Assembly: GCF_003797825.1 (NCBI RefSeq)
Contig: NZ_RKME01000010.1
Coordinates: 87,068-151,067 of the forward strand
Length of the DNA stretch: 64,000 nucleotides
Source of the DNA: Gordonia sp. OPL2
GTDB taxonomy: Bacteria; Actinomycetota; Actinomycetes; Mycobacteriales; Mycobacteriaceae
Direction of reading: 5' to 3'
Shown: positions 8,792 to 16,694 of the stretch, piece after piece
Position numbering within the stretch: position 1 is the stretch's first letter
How the letters are laid out: each line of letters opens with the position of its first letter
Notes under the pieces: model-generated
Told to the model about the DNA's origin: nothing
Databases searched by the model: none
What the model saw: the letters and a program-made list of their open reading frames with translations, nothing else
Position numbers and translations under genes: made by a program

Positions 8792-10059
8792 CCCGGCGCG
8801 GTCGTCGACCGTCCCACGGCGACGACGGTCAGCACCAACGCGAGCAGGGCGAGGGCGGCCACGGCGATGTTGAACACCACGCCCGACGTGCGCAGACCCC
8901 GGTGCGCCGCCGCGATTCCCTCACCGACGATCGGCAACGAGATCGCGACGTAGGCGACCACGAAGTACGTCGAGGTCACCTCGGCGCGGCGATCGACGGG
9001 GCTGGCGGCGACGACCGCCGCCAGACCCTTGCTGAACGAGAGCCCCTGTCCGACACCACAGACGACGGCGCCGGCCACGAGCGCGACGAACGAGGATGCG
9101 AGGAGACCGACGACGAGCACCAGCATCCCGACGACCAGGATCGCGCACCCGACGACCAGGGCACGTTCGGTGGAGAACCCGCGACCCACGATCTGCGTCA
9201 ACGCCGACGACAGGAACAGCAGGGCGACGACGATGCCGGCCACCGCATGGCTGTCGATCCCCAGCACATGCGAGATGAACGACGGAGTCACCCCGGTGAA
9301 GGTGCCCATCACGGCGAAGCCCGCGAACGCCGCGATCGCTGCCCGGAGGAACACCCCACGCACCTCCGGCGGAACCGAGAGTCGCTGAATGGACAGCGTC
9401 GCACCGGGTCGCACCTCGACCGGCTCGCGGATCAGCCAGATACCCACGAGGACGGGTACGAGCAGGACGAGGTCGACCGCGAACGGCAGATGCAGCGGTG
9501 CGGGTGCGTACTGGGCGAGCAACCCGGCGATGAGCGGGCCGAGACCGAGGCCGCCGATGTTGGCCGCCGTGGCGACGGCCGGTGCCCTCGGACGCCATCG
9601 CGCCGGCGCCAGTTCGATCACGGCCGCCGTGGCGGCACCGGCGTAGATCCCGGCCGACAGCCCCGACAGGACGCGGCCGATCATCAACTGCCAGACGGGG
9701 CCCGCGGTGATGAACACGATCGCGCTGGCCACCGAGAACAGGGCGCCCGCCGCGAGCAGCGGTTTGCGGCCGACGACATCGGACCAGCGGCCGAAGACGA
9801 TCAGCGCGGCGATCACCCCGGCGGCGTAGATCCCGAAGATCACCGTCGTGGTGGTCACGCCGAAGCCGAGCTCGCCCGAGTAGATCGCGTACAGCGGGGT
9901 CGGCAGCGTGGTCCCGAGCATCACCACGGCGAAGGCGAAGACGGTCGCGGCGAACGCCTTTCCGGTCGCAGCGGTGCCCGGGCCGCGGATGTCGTCGTCG
10001 GCTGTCGGTGTCGGGCGGCGTCGTGGCATACCTCTACCCAGCATCATCACCCCGGTCAC
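8788..10059 (-). CDS. MFS transporter, drug-efflux type
   Basis: Protein of 423 residues with about 12 hydrophobic helices and the MFS loop signature FGRWSDVVGRKPLL between helices 2 and 3. The overall pattern (TPLYAIYSGELG near helix 1, GLSAGIYAGAATAAVIEL in helix 5) matches DHA1-type efflux permeases. The substrate is unknown. The GTG start gives a short polar N terminus with further in-frame ATG codons (for example at 10029), so the start is uncertain by about 10 residues. It converges on malQ and ends 4 bp inside it. Confidence 0.87.
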   Translation of the reverse strand: MTGVMMLGRGMPRRRPTPTADDDIRGPGTAATGKAFAATVFAFAVVMLGTTLPTPLYAIYSGELGFGVTTTTVIFGIYAAGVIAALIVFGRWSDVVGRKPLLAAGALFSVASAIVFITAGPVWQLMIGRVLSGLSAGIYAGAATAAVIELAPARWRPRAPAVATAANIGGLGLGPLIAGLLAQYAPAPLHLPFAVDLVLLVPVLVGIWLIREPVEVRPGATLSIQRLSVPPEVRGVFLRAAIAAFAGFAVMGTFTGVTPSFISHVLGIDSHAVAGIVVALLFLSSALTQIVGRGFSTERALVVGCAILVVGMLVLVVGLLASSFVALVAGAVVCGVGQGLSFSKGLAAVVAASPVDRRAEVTSTYFVVAYVAISLPIVGEGIAAAHRGLRTSGVVFNIAVAALALLALVLTVVAVGRSTTAPG

Positions 10060-10080
10060 TATTCCGCATGATCGACTGGT

Positions 10081-11562
10081 TCACCGGACACGCCGGATCA
10101 ACGAGTACCGCACCGTGCCGCCCTGGAACGTGGTCGTGTCCTGTTCATACACCACGTCCTCGCCGGGTCGGGGAGCCACGAAGGTGAGTTTCCACCGCGG
10201 CGGCGGCTGTGGCCGTGGCCATTCGCGGAAGTGATAGTTGACCCGCCAGCGCAGCCCCCACCCGCCCGCGGCGATCTCCCGGGTGACCCGCCGTCGCAGT
10301 CCCGTGCTGAGGGAGAACTCCTCCTCGAGGCGGCAGTCGCAGTAGTAGGCGATCTCGCCGATCTCTCCCTCCAGTTGCACGCGTTGTCCCCGCACATGAG
10401 GGCGGATGGCCGTCGCCAACGTGTACATCTGCTCCTCGGTTGCCCAGTTCGTCCCGATCACCGGTTCTCCTCGGATCGTCTGCACCGACCATTCGGCCAC
10501 CAGGACCGCGATCAGCGACACGACGCCGACGACCGTCGCCTGGCGGACCCGGGGCGACGCCTCCTGCAGGATTCCGGTCACCGCGAGCACGACGGCCACC
10601 GACGGCAGCACGTAATACCAGTGGTAGGGCGGCACCCGGCTGAAGCCCGCGACCAGGATGTAGATCACCGTGGCGCCCAGGTAGTAGGTCGCGGGGTGGG
10701 CGAGCAGCATGTCGATCCGGCGGCACCGCGAGGCCGCGATCACGACCGTCACGACGGCGACGACACACATGATGCCCAGGACGACCACACTCGTCCGTGC
10801 CGAGGTGAGAAACAACTCCCATCCGGAGAAGAATGTGTAGTGCCCCCAGGTCCCGGCCTGATTCTGCTTGATCCACACGCTGTCCGGCACGAACGACCCG
10901 AGGATCACCCACCGCGCCAGGACTTCGACGGCGAGAAGGGCGGCCGACGTCGCGACGGTGCGCCACCATCCCCGGTCCCGCACGAACAGGGCGACCAGGA
11001 GCGGGAGCATGAAGAACGCGGCGTCGGGACGCAGCATCACCGCCACCGCGGCACAGATCGCGACGCCCCACTCGACCCCGCGTCTGTCGGACACGACCCC
11101 GCGACGGGTGATGCCCCACCAGACACCCGCGAGCATCGCGGCTGTCCACGAGGTCTCCAGGCCGATGCTGGAGATCACCGGTGGAAGGAACCCGATGATG
11201 ACCGTCAGCAGCACGGGCAGCACCGATCCATGCCGATATGTGCGCAGGAGGAAGGCGCACAGCACGAAGGTCGGCAGGAACTGTGCGAGCGCGAGAGTTG
11301 CGTCGACCGAATGCCCGGTCGCGATCCAGAACGGTGTGAGGTACAGGACGTTCAGCGGCGCGGTTGCCGTGTCGGAGAACAGATCCGGGACCAGACCCCA
11401 CCGGCCCGTCTCCACGAGCGTACGCACGTAGTCGAGGTAGATGTAGCCGTCGTCGATGATCGGCGTGACGCCCGCGACGACACACATCGCCGAAGCCACC
11501 ACCATCGGCACGAACCAGAACCGCACGAGATCGGGACTGACCTGCCGACAGCGGGGTGTCAC
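10081..11562 (-). CDS. Multi-pass membrane protein, GT-C-like glycosyltransferase candidate
   Basis: Protein of about 493 residues with 9-11 predicted membrane helices. An acidic pair (GVTPIIDDGYIYLDYVRTL) lies in the first extracytoplasmic loop, the position where GT-C polyprenyl-phosphate-sugar transferases carry their catalytic Asp. The last 120 residues form a soluble extracytoplasmic domain with two close cysteines (YYCDCRLEEEF). This fits an envelope sugar transferase of the arabinogalactan or LAM type in outline, but sugar and acceptor are unknown. GTG 11562 is preferred; the frame remains open to an ATG at 11673, which would add a low-complexity, non-hydrophobic 37 residues. Confidence 0.75.
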   Translation of the reverse strand: MTPRCRQVSPDLVRFWFVPMVVASAMCVVAGVTPIIDDGYIYLDYVRTLVETGRWGLVPDLFSDTATAPLNVLYLTPFWIATGHSVDATLALAQFLPTFVLCAFLLRTYRHGSVLPVLLTVIIGFLPPVISSIGLETSWTAAMLAGVWWGITRRGVVSDRRGVEWGVAICAAVAVMLRPDAAFFMLPLLVALFVRDRGWWRTVATSAALLAVEVLARWVILGSFVPDSVWIKQNQAGTWGHYTFFSGWELFLTSARTSVVVLGIMCVVAVVTVVIAASRCRRIDMLLAHPATYYLGATVIYILVAGFSRVPPYHWYYVLPSVAVVLAVTGILQEASPRVRQATVVGVVSLIAVLVAEWSVQTIRGEPVIGTNWATEEQMYTLATAIRPHVRGQRVQLEGEIGEIAYYCDCRLEEEFSLSTGLRRRVTREIAAGGWGLRWRVNYHFREWPRPQPPPRWKLTFVAPRPGEDVVYEQDTTTFQGGTVRYSLIRRVR

Positions 11563-11725
11563 GACGTCAGTATCGCCCGCGGGTGTCGCACTCCGGAGCG
11601 AAACATGCGTGCCGGATGCGCCCGATGTGGACGACGAGCCGTGCACGCCAACCCCCAGGTGGCATCCCGCCAATCCATCACCGGCCGGCGGCCCGCACCG
11701 CGATCCGGCGATGTCACCCTGGTCA

Positions 11726-11762
11726 GTTACTCGTGTCGTGGGTTACTGTGTTTCCGAGTAAC
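11726..11762. promoter_or_regulatory. Candidate operator upstream of the monooxygenase gene
   Basis: GTTACT occurs at 11726-11731 and again at 11742-11747. The second copy forms an inverted repeat with AGTAAC at 11757-11762, with a 9-nt gap. The site lies 42 bp before the ATG of the flavin monooxygenase. Short palindromes of this size are typical of TetR-family operators, but no TetR gene is adjacent. The function is inferred from position and symmetry only. Confidence 0.4.
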
Positions 11763-11803
11763 ACCTAACCCGACCGGGACGACGTCGACCCCAGGAGACG
11801 AGC

Positions 11804-13285
11804 ATGCAGCCAGACCATGAAGTCGTGATCGTCGGCGCCGGATTCGGTGGATTGGGTGCCGGGATCGAGTTCAAGCGGCTCGGCGTCGACGACATCGCGA
11901 TCCTCGAACGCGAGGACGACCTCGGCGGTACGTGGCACGTGAACCATTACCCGGGCCTGGCCGTCGACATCGCCTCGGTCACCTACTCGTACTCGTTCGA
12001 GCCGAACCCGCACTGGTCACGGCTGTTCGCCCCCGGCGCCGAGCTCAAGCGCTATGCGAACCACGTCGCCGACAAATACGACCTGAAGCGGCACATGGAG
12101 TTCTCCACCACCGTCGAGGGTGCGGAATGGGATGAGGCCGAACAGCTCTGGCGTGTCCACGTCGCCGACGACGGCGTCCGGACGTGCCGCTACCTCGTGA
12201 CCGCCACCGGTTTCCTCTCGCAGCCGTACACGCCGGACTTCCCCGGGATCGAATCGTTCGCGGGCAAGATCATCCACACGACCGCGTGGGAGGACGGTCA
12301 CGACTTCGTGGGAGAGCGTGTCGCGATCATCGGCACCGGTGCGACGGCAGTCCAGTTGATCCCCGAGATCGCCGCGCAGGCAGAGCGACTCACGGTCTTT
12401 CAGCGCACGCCGATCTGGGTCGTGCCGAAGCTCGACTTCCCGATCCCGGCGGCGGTCCGGAAGATCTTCGACCGTGTCCCGCTGACCCAGCGCGCCGCGC
12501 GACTGGTCAACACGTCACTGCTCGAGGCGCTGATGGTGTTCGGGGTGCTGCACTACAAGCAGGCCAAACCGGGTAATCGCCTGGCGGCACTGATCGCCAA
12601 GGCCCATCTGCGCACCCAGGTGCGCGACGCGCGGACGCGTCGAGCCCTGACGCCCTCCTATGACTTCGGTTGTAAACGGCCGACCTTCTCCAACAGTTAC
12701 TTCCGCACCTTCAACAGGCCGAACACGACCCTGCAGACGTCGTCGATCGAGCGCGTGGAGCCGGGCGGTATCGTGACCGCCGACGGCACCACCACCGAAA
12801 TCGACACACTCGTCCTGGCCACCGGCTTCAATCTGTGGGATGTCAACTTCCCGGCGTTCGCGATCGTCGGCCGTGACGGCCGGGACCTGGGGAAGTGGTG
12901 GCGGGACAACCGTTTCCAGGCCTACGAGGGCATCACCGTGCCGCGGTTCCCGAACCTGTTGTCGCTCAACAGTCCGTACTCGTACAGCGGGCTGTCGTAC
13001 TTCACCACGATCGAGGGACAGATGAAGCACATCCGCCGACTGTTCGGTGAACTCCGGAGTCGCGGTGGATCGACTTTCGAGGTGACCGACGAGGCCAACG
13101 ACGAGTTCCTCGACAAGGTGACCGACCGGCTGCAGTCGTCGGTCTTCTACAACGGGAGCTGCGCGACGGCCCGCAGTTATTACTTCAACCAACACGGCGA
13201 GGCGGCGCTGCTGCGTCCCACGTCGACCCTGTCGACGCTGCGGGAGATGGAGCGCTTCCCGCTCGACGCCTACACCTATCGGTGA
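11804..13285 (+). CDS. Flavin-containing (Baeyer-Villiger-type) monooxygenase
   Basis: Protein of 493 residues with two dinucleotide-binding motifs: GAGFGG (11-16) for FAD and IGTGATAVQ near residue 175 for NADPH. The class B monooxygenase fingerprint F-x-G-x3-H-x3-W is present as FAGKIIHTTAWED near residue 152. Early family sections such as LGGTWHVNHYPG are clear. Enzymes of this class insert oxygen into ketones or oxidise sulfides and amines, and Mycobacteriales carry many paralogues (EthA is one). The substrate is not predictable. The gene stands alone with its own promoter region. Confidence 0.91.
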   Translation: MQPDHEVVIVGAGFGGLGAGIEFKRLGVDDIAILEREDDLGGTWHVNHYPGLAVDIASVTYSYSFEPNPHWSRLFAPGAELKRYANHVADKYDLKRHMEFSTTVEGAEWDEAEQLWRVHVADDGVRTCRYLVTATGFLSQPYTPDFPGIESFAGKIIHTTAWEDGHDFVGERVAIIGTGATAVQLIPEIAAQAERLTVFQRTPIWVVPKLDFPIPAAVRKIFDRVPLTQRAARLVNTSLLEALMVFGVLHYKQAKPGNRLAALIAKAHLRTQVRDARTRRALTPSYDFGCKRPTFSNSYFRTFNRPNTTLQTSSIERVEPGGIVTADGTTTEIDTLVLATGFNLWDVNFPAFAIVGRDGRDLGKWWRDNRFQAYEGITVPRFPNLLSLNSPYSYSGLSYFTTIEGQMKHIRRLFGELRSRGGSTFEVTDEANDEFLDKVTDRLQSSVFYNGSCATARSYYFNQHGEAALLRPTSTLSTLREMERFPLDAYTYR

Positions 13286-13298
13286 CCGCGACCAGGGT

Positions 13299-14132
13299 CT
13301 ACACCGGATCGAGGAGTTCTGGACCGTTGTTGGCCACCCGATTGACCAGAGGGGCGACCTCGCGGATGTCGATGGCCTCGGCGACCGCCTCGGCGGGAGG
13401 CGCGAACAGGTCGGACGGGGCGGTGTTGTCGGGGTCGAGCCACGCGTCCCAGTTGTCGTAGGGCATGACCAGCGGCATGCGGTCGTGCACCTCGCGCAGG
13501 TGTCCGACGGCGTCGGTGGTCAGGATCGAGCAACTCAGCAGCGGCGCGGCATCCTTCGGTGCGTCCTTGGGGCGCCACACCGACCACAGCCCGGCCATGA
13601 ACAGCCGCGTACCGTCGTGCGGTGACATGAAGAACGGGACCTTCGTCGGTTTGCCCTTGTCGTCGTTCGGCCCCTTCTTCCACTCGTACCAACCGTCCAT
13701 CGGCACCAGGCACCGCTTGGACTTCACCGACGTACGGAACGAGCTCTTCTCCGCGGCGCTCTCGGCGCGCGCATTGAACAGCAGCGGCCCCTTGCCGACC
13801 TCCTTGGCCCATGGCGGCACGAGGCCCCATCGCATGGCACGGATCCGCAGGGCCGGGTCGTCGTCGGGGTCGTCATGGGAGTGGCGTCGCACCACGGTCA
13901 TCACCGTCGTCGTCGGCGCCACGTTGTAATTGGGGCCGGGGGAGCGGGGCGCATCGTCGGCGGCGTCCTTCACGGTCCTCGATCCTCCGCCACCGTCGTT
14001 GTCGGTGTTGCCGGGAGTGTCGCTGCCCGGGGTGTCACGGGCCGGATCGAGAGGAACGGGCACCTCGTTGATCGCGTCGATCTCGGCGGCGAGCTTCGCC
14101 GGATCGGTGGTCACCGCATAACGTCCGCACAT
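13299..14132 (-). CDS. SRAP-domain abasic-site processing protein (YedK/HMCES family)
   Basis: Protein of 277 residues beginning Met-Cys-Gly-Arg. After Met removal the Cys forms a stable thiazolidine link to abasic sites in single-stranded DNA and shields them during replication. All expected active-site residues are visible: Cys2, Asn120 and Arg122 (FNARAES), Glu150 (GWYEWK) and His216 (EVHDRMP). A Gly/Asp-rich insertion at about residues 33-62 makes it longer than E. coli YedK. It corresponds to Rv3226c at the edge of the conserved M. tuberculosis block. Its 3' end is 13 bp from the convergent monooxygenase gene. Confidence 0.93.
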   Translation of the reverse strand: MCGRYAVTTDPAKLAAEIDAINEVPVPLDPARDTPGSDTPGNTDNDGGGGSRTVKDAADDAPRSPGPNYNVAPTTTVMTVVRRHSHDDPDDDPALRIRAMRWGLVPPWAKEVGKGPLLFNARAESAAEKSSFRTSVKSKRCLVPMDGWYEWKKGPNDDKGKPTKVPFFMSPHDGTRLFMAGLWSVWRPKDAPKDAAPLLSCSILTTDAVGHLREVHDRMPLVMPYDNWDAWLDPDNTAPSDLFAPPAEAVAEAIDIREVAPLVNRVANNGPELLDPV

Positions 14133-14189
14133 ACGACCATGCTGTCACGACGTCGGTGGGCACGTGGTCGTCGTGCGTACGGCCCGCGG

Positions 14190-14687
14190 TCAAGCGGCGA
14201 TGTCGGCGACCACGGCCTGCGTGATCGCAACCAGATCCGCGGGTGCGAGTTGCACCTCGAGTCCCCGTCGGCCGGCGCTGCAGCAGACCTGCGGCCAGTC
14301 GAGCGCCGACGAGTCGACGACCGTCGGCAGGGTGGTCCGCTGGCCGATCGGTGAGACGCCGCCGAACACGTAGCCGGTGGCGCGCGTCACGGCCTTCTCC
14401 GGCGCCATGTGAGCCTTTCCCGCGGACGGGACGACCGACGACACCGCCGCCGCGACGGCCTTCAGCGAGAGTTTGTGCGGCACCGGGACGACGGCCACCA
14501 CGAGCGAGCTCCCGACCTCGACGACGAGCGTCTTCAGGACCTGATCCGGGCTCACCCCGATGCTCACCTGCAGAGCCTCGACGGCCTCGTCCCCGTACGA
14601 CTGGTTGCGCGGGTCGTGGGGATAGCGGTGCACGGTGTGCGCGACACCCGCCTTCTCGAGGGCGGTCAGTGCCGGGGTCGCGGCCAT
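14190..14687 (-). CDS. ybaK: Cys-tRNA(Pro)/Cys-tRNA(Cys) deacylase, YbaK family
   Basis: Editing protein of 165 residues that hydrolyses misacylated Cys-tRNA(Pro) in trans. The fold is recognisable from [22 protein letters not shown] at the N terminus, the conserved Lys in [10 protein letters not shown] (near residue 45) and the glycine-rich [17 protein letters not shown] section near 115. GGAAGGAC precedes the ATG at 14687. The frame continues upstream, but without a better start. It lies upstream of the SRAP gene on the same strand and is divergent from sigH across a 159-bp control region. Confidence 0.9.
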   Translation of the reverse strand: MAATPALTALEKAGVAHTVHRYPHDPRNQSYGDEAVEALQVSIGVSPDQVLKTLVVEVGSSLVVAVVPVPHKLSLKAVAAAVSSVVPSAGKAHMAPEKAVTRATGYVFGGVSPIGQRTTLPTVVDSSALDWPQVCCSAGRRGLEVQLAPADLVAITQAVVADIAA

Positions 14688-14742
14688 GAGTCGTCCTTCC
14701 TGGTCGTTGCGGGCGGCGTCCTCGTGTGGACGCGGTGGGGTC

Positions 14743-14768
14743 GGAACATTTGTCGTGGTTCGTCTGTT
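14743..14768 (+). promoter_or_regulatory. SigH/SigR-type promoter of sigH (autoregulation)
   Basis: GGAACA at 14743-14748, a 16-nt spacer, then TGTT at 14765-14768. This matches the known SigH/SigR consensus GGGAAy-N16-sGTT in everything except the base just before GTT. It lies 79 bp upstream of the sigH ATG. Positive autoregulation of this sigma factor through such a promoter is established in mycobacteria and Streptomyces. The transcription start is predicted, not measured. Confidence 0.75.
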
Positions 14769-14846
14769 GAGGGGATTGACGTCGACACCGGTGACCCCGG
14801 TTGTCGCAGCCCCCACCGACGATTCGAAGGAAGGTCGATCAGCCTG

Positions 14847-15746
14847 ATGACCAGCACCGGCTTGCTCGAACCCACTTCAGCGGTTCTCGACGAGTTCACC
14901 GACCGGCCCGCGACCGCATCACCATCCACATCGGTAAGCTTGACCGACAGCGGAAAGCCGGATCCCCGATGGGTCATGCCGGCGCCGAACGCCGTTTCCG
15001 CTGACGCCGTCACCGAAGGGATCGTAGTGGTCGAACCCGAGTCACGAGATGAGACGCCGGACGAGTCGGGCCAGGACGCGAGCGCCGAGTCGTCGGGCAC
15101 CTCGTCGCATCAGGCATCCGGTGCCGGTTCGCAGGCGCCCAGCCGCACCGATCCGGGAGAGTCGCCCGAGCAGCTGACCGAGCGTTTCGAACGGGACGCG
15201 CTGCCACTGCTCGACCAGATGTACGGTGCGGCGCTGCGGATGACCCGCAATCCGGCCGATGCCGAGGATCTGGTGCAGGAGACGTATGTGAAGGCGTTCT
15301 CCGCATTCCGTTCGTTCCGCGAGGGCACCAACCTGAAGGCGTGGCTGTACCGCATCCTCACGAACACCTACATCAACGGCTACCGCAAGAAGCAGCGCCA
15401 GCCCGCGCAGTACCCGACCGACGAGATCACCGACTGGCAGCTGGCGGCCACCGCCGAGCACTCGTCGACCGGTCTGCGGTCGGCGGAGATCGAGGCGCTC
15501 GAGGCCCTGCCGGACGACGACATCAAGGCAGCTCTGCAGGAACTGCCCGAGGACTTCCGTATGGCGGTGTACTACGCCGACGTGGAGGGACTGCCCTACA
15601 AGGAGATCGCCGAGATCATGGACACCCCGATCGGCACCGTCATGTCCCGTCTGCATCGTGGGCGTCGTCAGCTGCGTGAACTGCTGGCCGACGTCGCGCG
15701 TGAGCGTGGTTTCAACCGGTCGTCGACGAGCGAGGTGGCGCGATGA
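14847..15746 (+). CDS. sigH: ECF sigma factor SigH/SigR (thiol-oxidative stress)
   Basis: Group 4 sigma factor of 299 residues directing RNA polymerase to thioredoxin, mycothiol and protease genes after disulfide or heat stress. Region 2 is seen at [20 protein letters not shown] and [10 protein letters not shown]; region 4 at [16 protein letters not shown] and [10 protein letters not shown]. The core is nearly identical to M. tuberculosis SigH, but the N terminus before [10 protein letters not shown] is about 80 residues longer and looks disordered. A second in-frame start, GTG 15027, has a better ribosome site (GAAGGGA, 5 nt away) and would give 239 residues. The stop overlaps the rshA start by 4 bp. 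Confidence 0.94.
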   Translation: MTSTGLLEPTSAVLDEFTDRPATASPSTSVSLTDSGKPDPRWVMPAPNAVSADAVTEGIVVVEPESRDETPDESGQDASAESSGTSSHQASGAGSQAPSRTDPGESPEQLTERFERDALPLLDQMYGAALRMTRNPADAEDLVQETYVKAFSAFRSFREGTNLKAWLYRILTNTYINGYRKKQRQPAQYPTDEITDWQLAATAEHSSTGLRSAEIEALEALPDDDIKAALQELPEDFRMAVYYADVEGLPYKEIAEIMDTPIGTVMSRLHRGRRQLRELLADVARERGFNRSSTSEVAR

Positions 15747-16051
15747 GCGACATGCGATCCGAGCAGCCCGGCTCCGGGGCCGACGATCCCGAGTTCACCC
15801 AGCTCGATTGCTCGGCGGTACTCGCTGACGTCTGGCTGCTGCTCGACGACGAGTGCGACTCCGGTGCACGCACGCGGCTGCAGGGCCACCTCGACAACTG
15901 CCCGTCCTGCCTCGCGCACTACGGCATCGAACAGCAGTTGAAGACACTCATCAATCGGAAATGCGGCGGCGACCAGGCACCGCAGGGACTGCGTGAACGG
16001 CTGCGGATAGAGATCCGGAAGACCGTGATCGTGCGCGAGACCGGTCGCTGA
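15743..16051 (+). CDS. rshA: Zinc-binding redox anti-sigma factor RshA/RsrA
   Basis: Protein of 102 residues that holds SigH inactive and releases it when its thiols are oxidised. The ZAS motif is complete: Cys23, His49, Cys53 and Cys56, giving C-x25-H-x3-C-x2-C, the same spacing as Streptomyces RsrA (C11, H37, C41, C44). Cys38 and Cys74 are additional thiols. The ATG overlaps the sigH TGA (ATGA), so translation is coupled and the two proteins should be made in step. In mycobacteria the partner contact is also modulated by PknB phosphorylation; that cannot be judged here. Confidence 0.95.
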   Translation: MSDMRSEQPGSGADDPEFTQLDCSAVLADVWLLLDDECDSGARTRLQGHLDNCPSCLAHYGIEQQLKTLINRKCGGDQAPQGLRERLRIEIRKTVIVRETGR

Positions 16052-16102
16052 GGTCAGCAGGCGGGCGATCCTGCGGTCATCCGGTAAGCCAACACTGCGA
16101 AA

Positions 16103-16148
16103 ACGTCGAGAGCATCCACCTCTGTCGAGGAGCGGATGCTCTCGACGT
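16103..16148 (-). terminator. Intrinsic terminator between rshA and the bL37 gene
   Basis: A 15-bp perfect inverted repeat (16103-16117 with 16134-16148) encloses an inner 4-bp stem (CCTC/GAGG). Read on the minus strand, the stem runs directly into TTTT, as expected for termination of the bL37 transcript. The site lies between two convergent genes, so it may also stop sigH-rshA transcription, although that side lacks a U tract. Confidence 0.75.
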
Positions 16149-16237
16149 CTGTAGTGGATGCCCTCGATGATGTCCGGCTTCCCGACGCCGAAACGTCGGC
16201 GTCGGAAGGACGTTGCTCGTGACTGCTGAGTCGGAAC

Positions 16238-16312
16238 TCAGGAGTTCGGACGCTTGCCGTGATTGGCAGCGTTCTTCTTACGAGCGCGCTTCTTGCGTCC
16301 GCGCTTACCCAT
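16238..16312 (-). CDS. Ribosomal protein bL37 (24 residues, mycobacterial-type)
   Basis: A 24-codon gene from ATG 16312 to TGA 16238. The peptide begins MGKRGRKKRARKK and ends NHGKRPNS, so 12 of 24 residues are Lys or Arg. This pattern is that of bL37, the very small large-subunit protein seen in mycobacterial ribosome structures. A strong ribosome binding site (GAAGGAGA, 5 nt before the ATG) supports translation, and an intrinsic terminator follows about 90 bp downstream. Genes this short are usually missed by automatic callers. The identity rests on recalled similarity to the mycobacterial protein; the coding signal itself is clear. Confidence 0.82.
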   Translation of the reverse strand: MGKRGRKKRARKKNAANHGKRPNS

Positions 16313-16416
16313 GATGGTCTCCTTCGTGCTGATGTGCGTCGTCCAGTGTCCCACGTGCGCCCCACCGGACTCCAATCCGGTCGTCCGGCCATCAACGAGT
16401 GGGCTAGGTTATGACC

Positions 16417-16632
16417 ATGGCTGAAGACGTCGTGGCAGAGATCGTGGCGAGTGTGCTGGAGGTGCGGGCGACCGCCGGTCAGCAGGTCGACGTCGGCGAC
16501 ACCCTGTTTCTGCTCGAGTCGATGAAGATGGAGATCCCCGTCCTCGCAGAGGAACCCGGCACCCTGGCCGACGTCAAGGTGAAGGTGGGCGACGTCATCC
16601 AGGCCGGCGACATCATCGCGGTCTACGAATAA
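16417..16632 (+). CDS. Biotin/lipoyl attachment protein (TB7.3-like)
   Basis: Single-domain carrier of 71 residues. The biotinylation motif ESMKMEIPV places the modified lysine at Lys37. The flanking hairpin sections (GDTLFLL, VKVGDVIQAGDIIAVYE) complete the barrel. It matches the M. tuberculosis biotinylated protein TB7.3 (Rv3221c), which stands outside an acyl-CoA carboxylase operon. Its partner enzyme is uncertain. A -10-like TAGGTT at 16405-16410 is about 7 nt before ATG 16417, which suggests a leaderless transcript; ATG 16411 would add two residues. Confidence 0.92.
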   Translation: MAEDVVAEIVASVLEVRATAGQQVDVGDTLFLLESMKMEIPVLAEEPGTLADVKVKVGDVIQAGDIIAVYE

Positions 16633-16694
16633 CCGCCCGCCGATGGTGCTGACGAACTCCACGCCTGCCGGCGGCTGACGGCCCGCTCCGCGTC

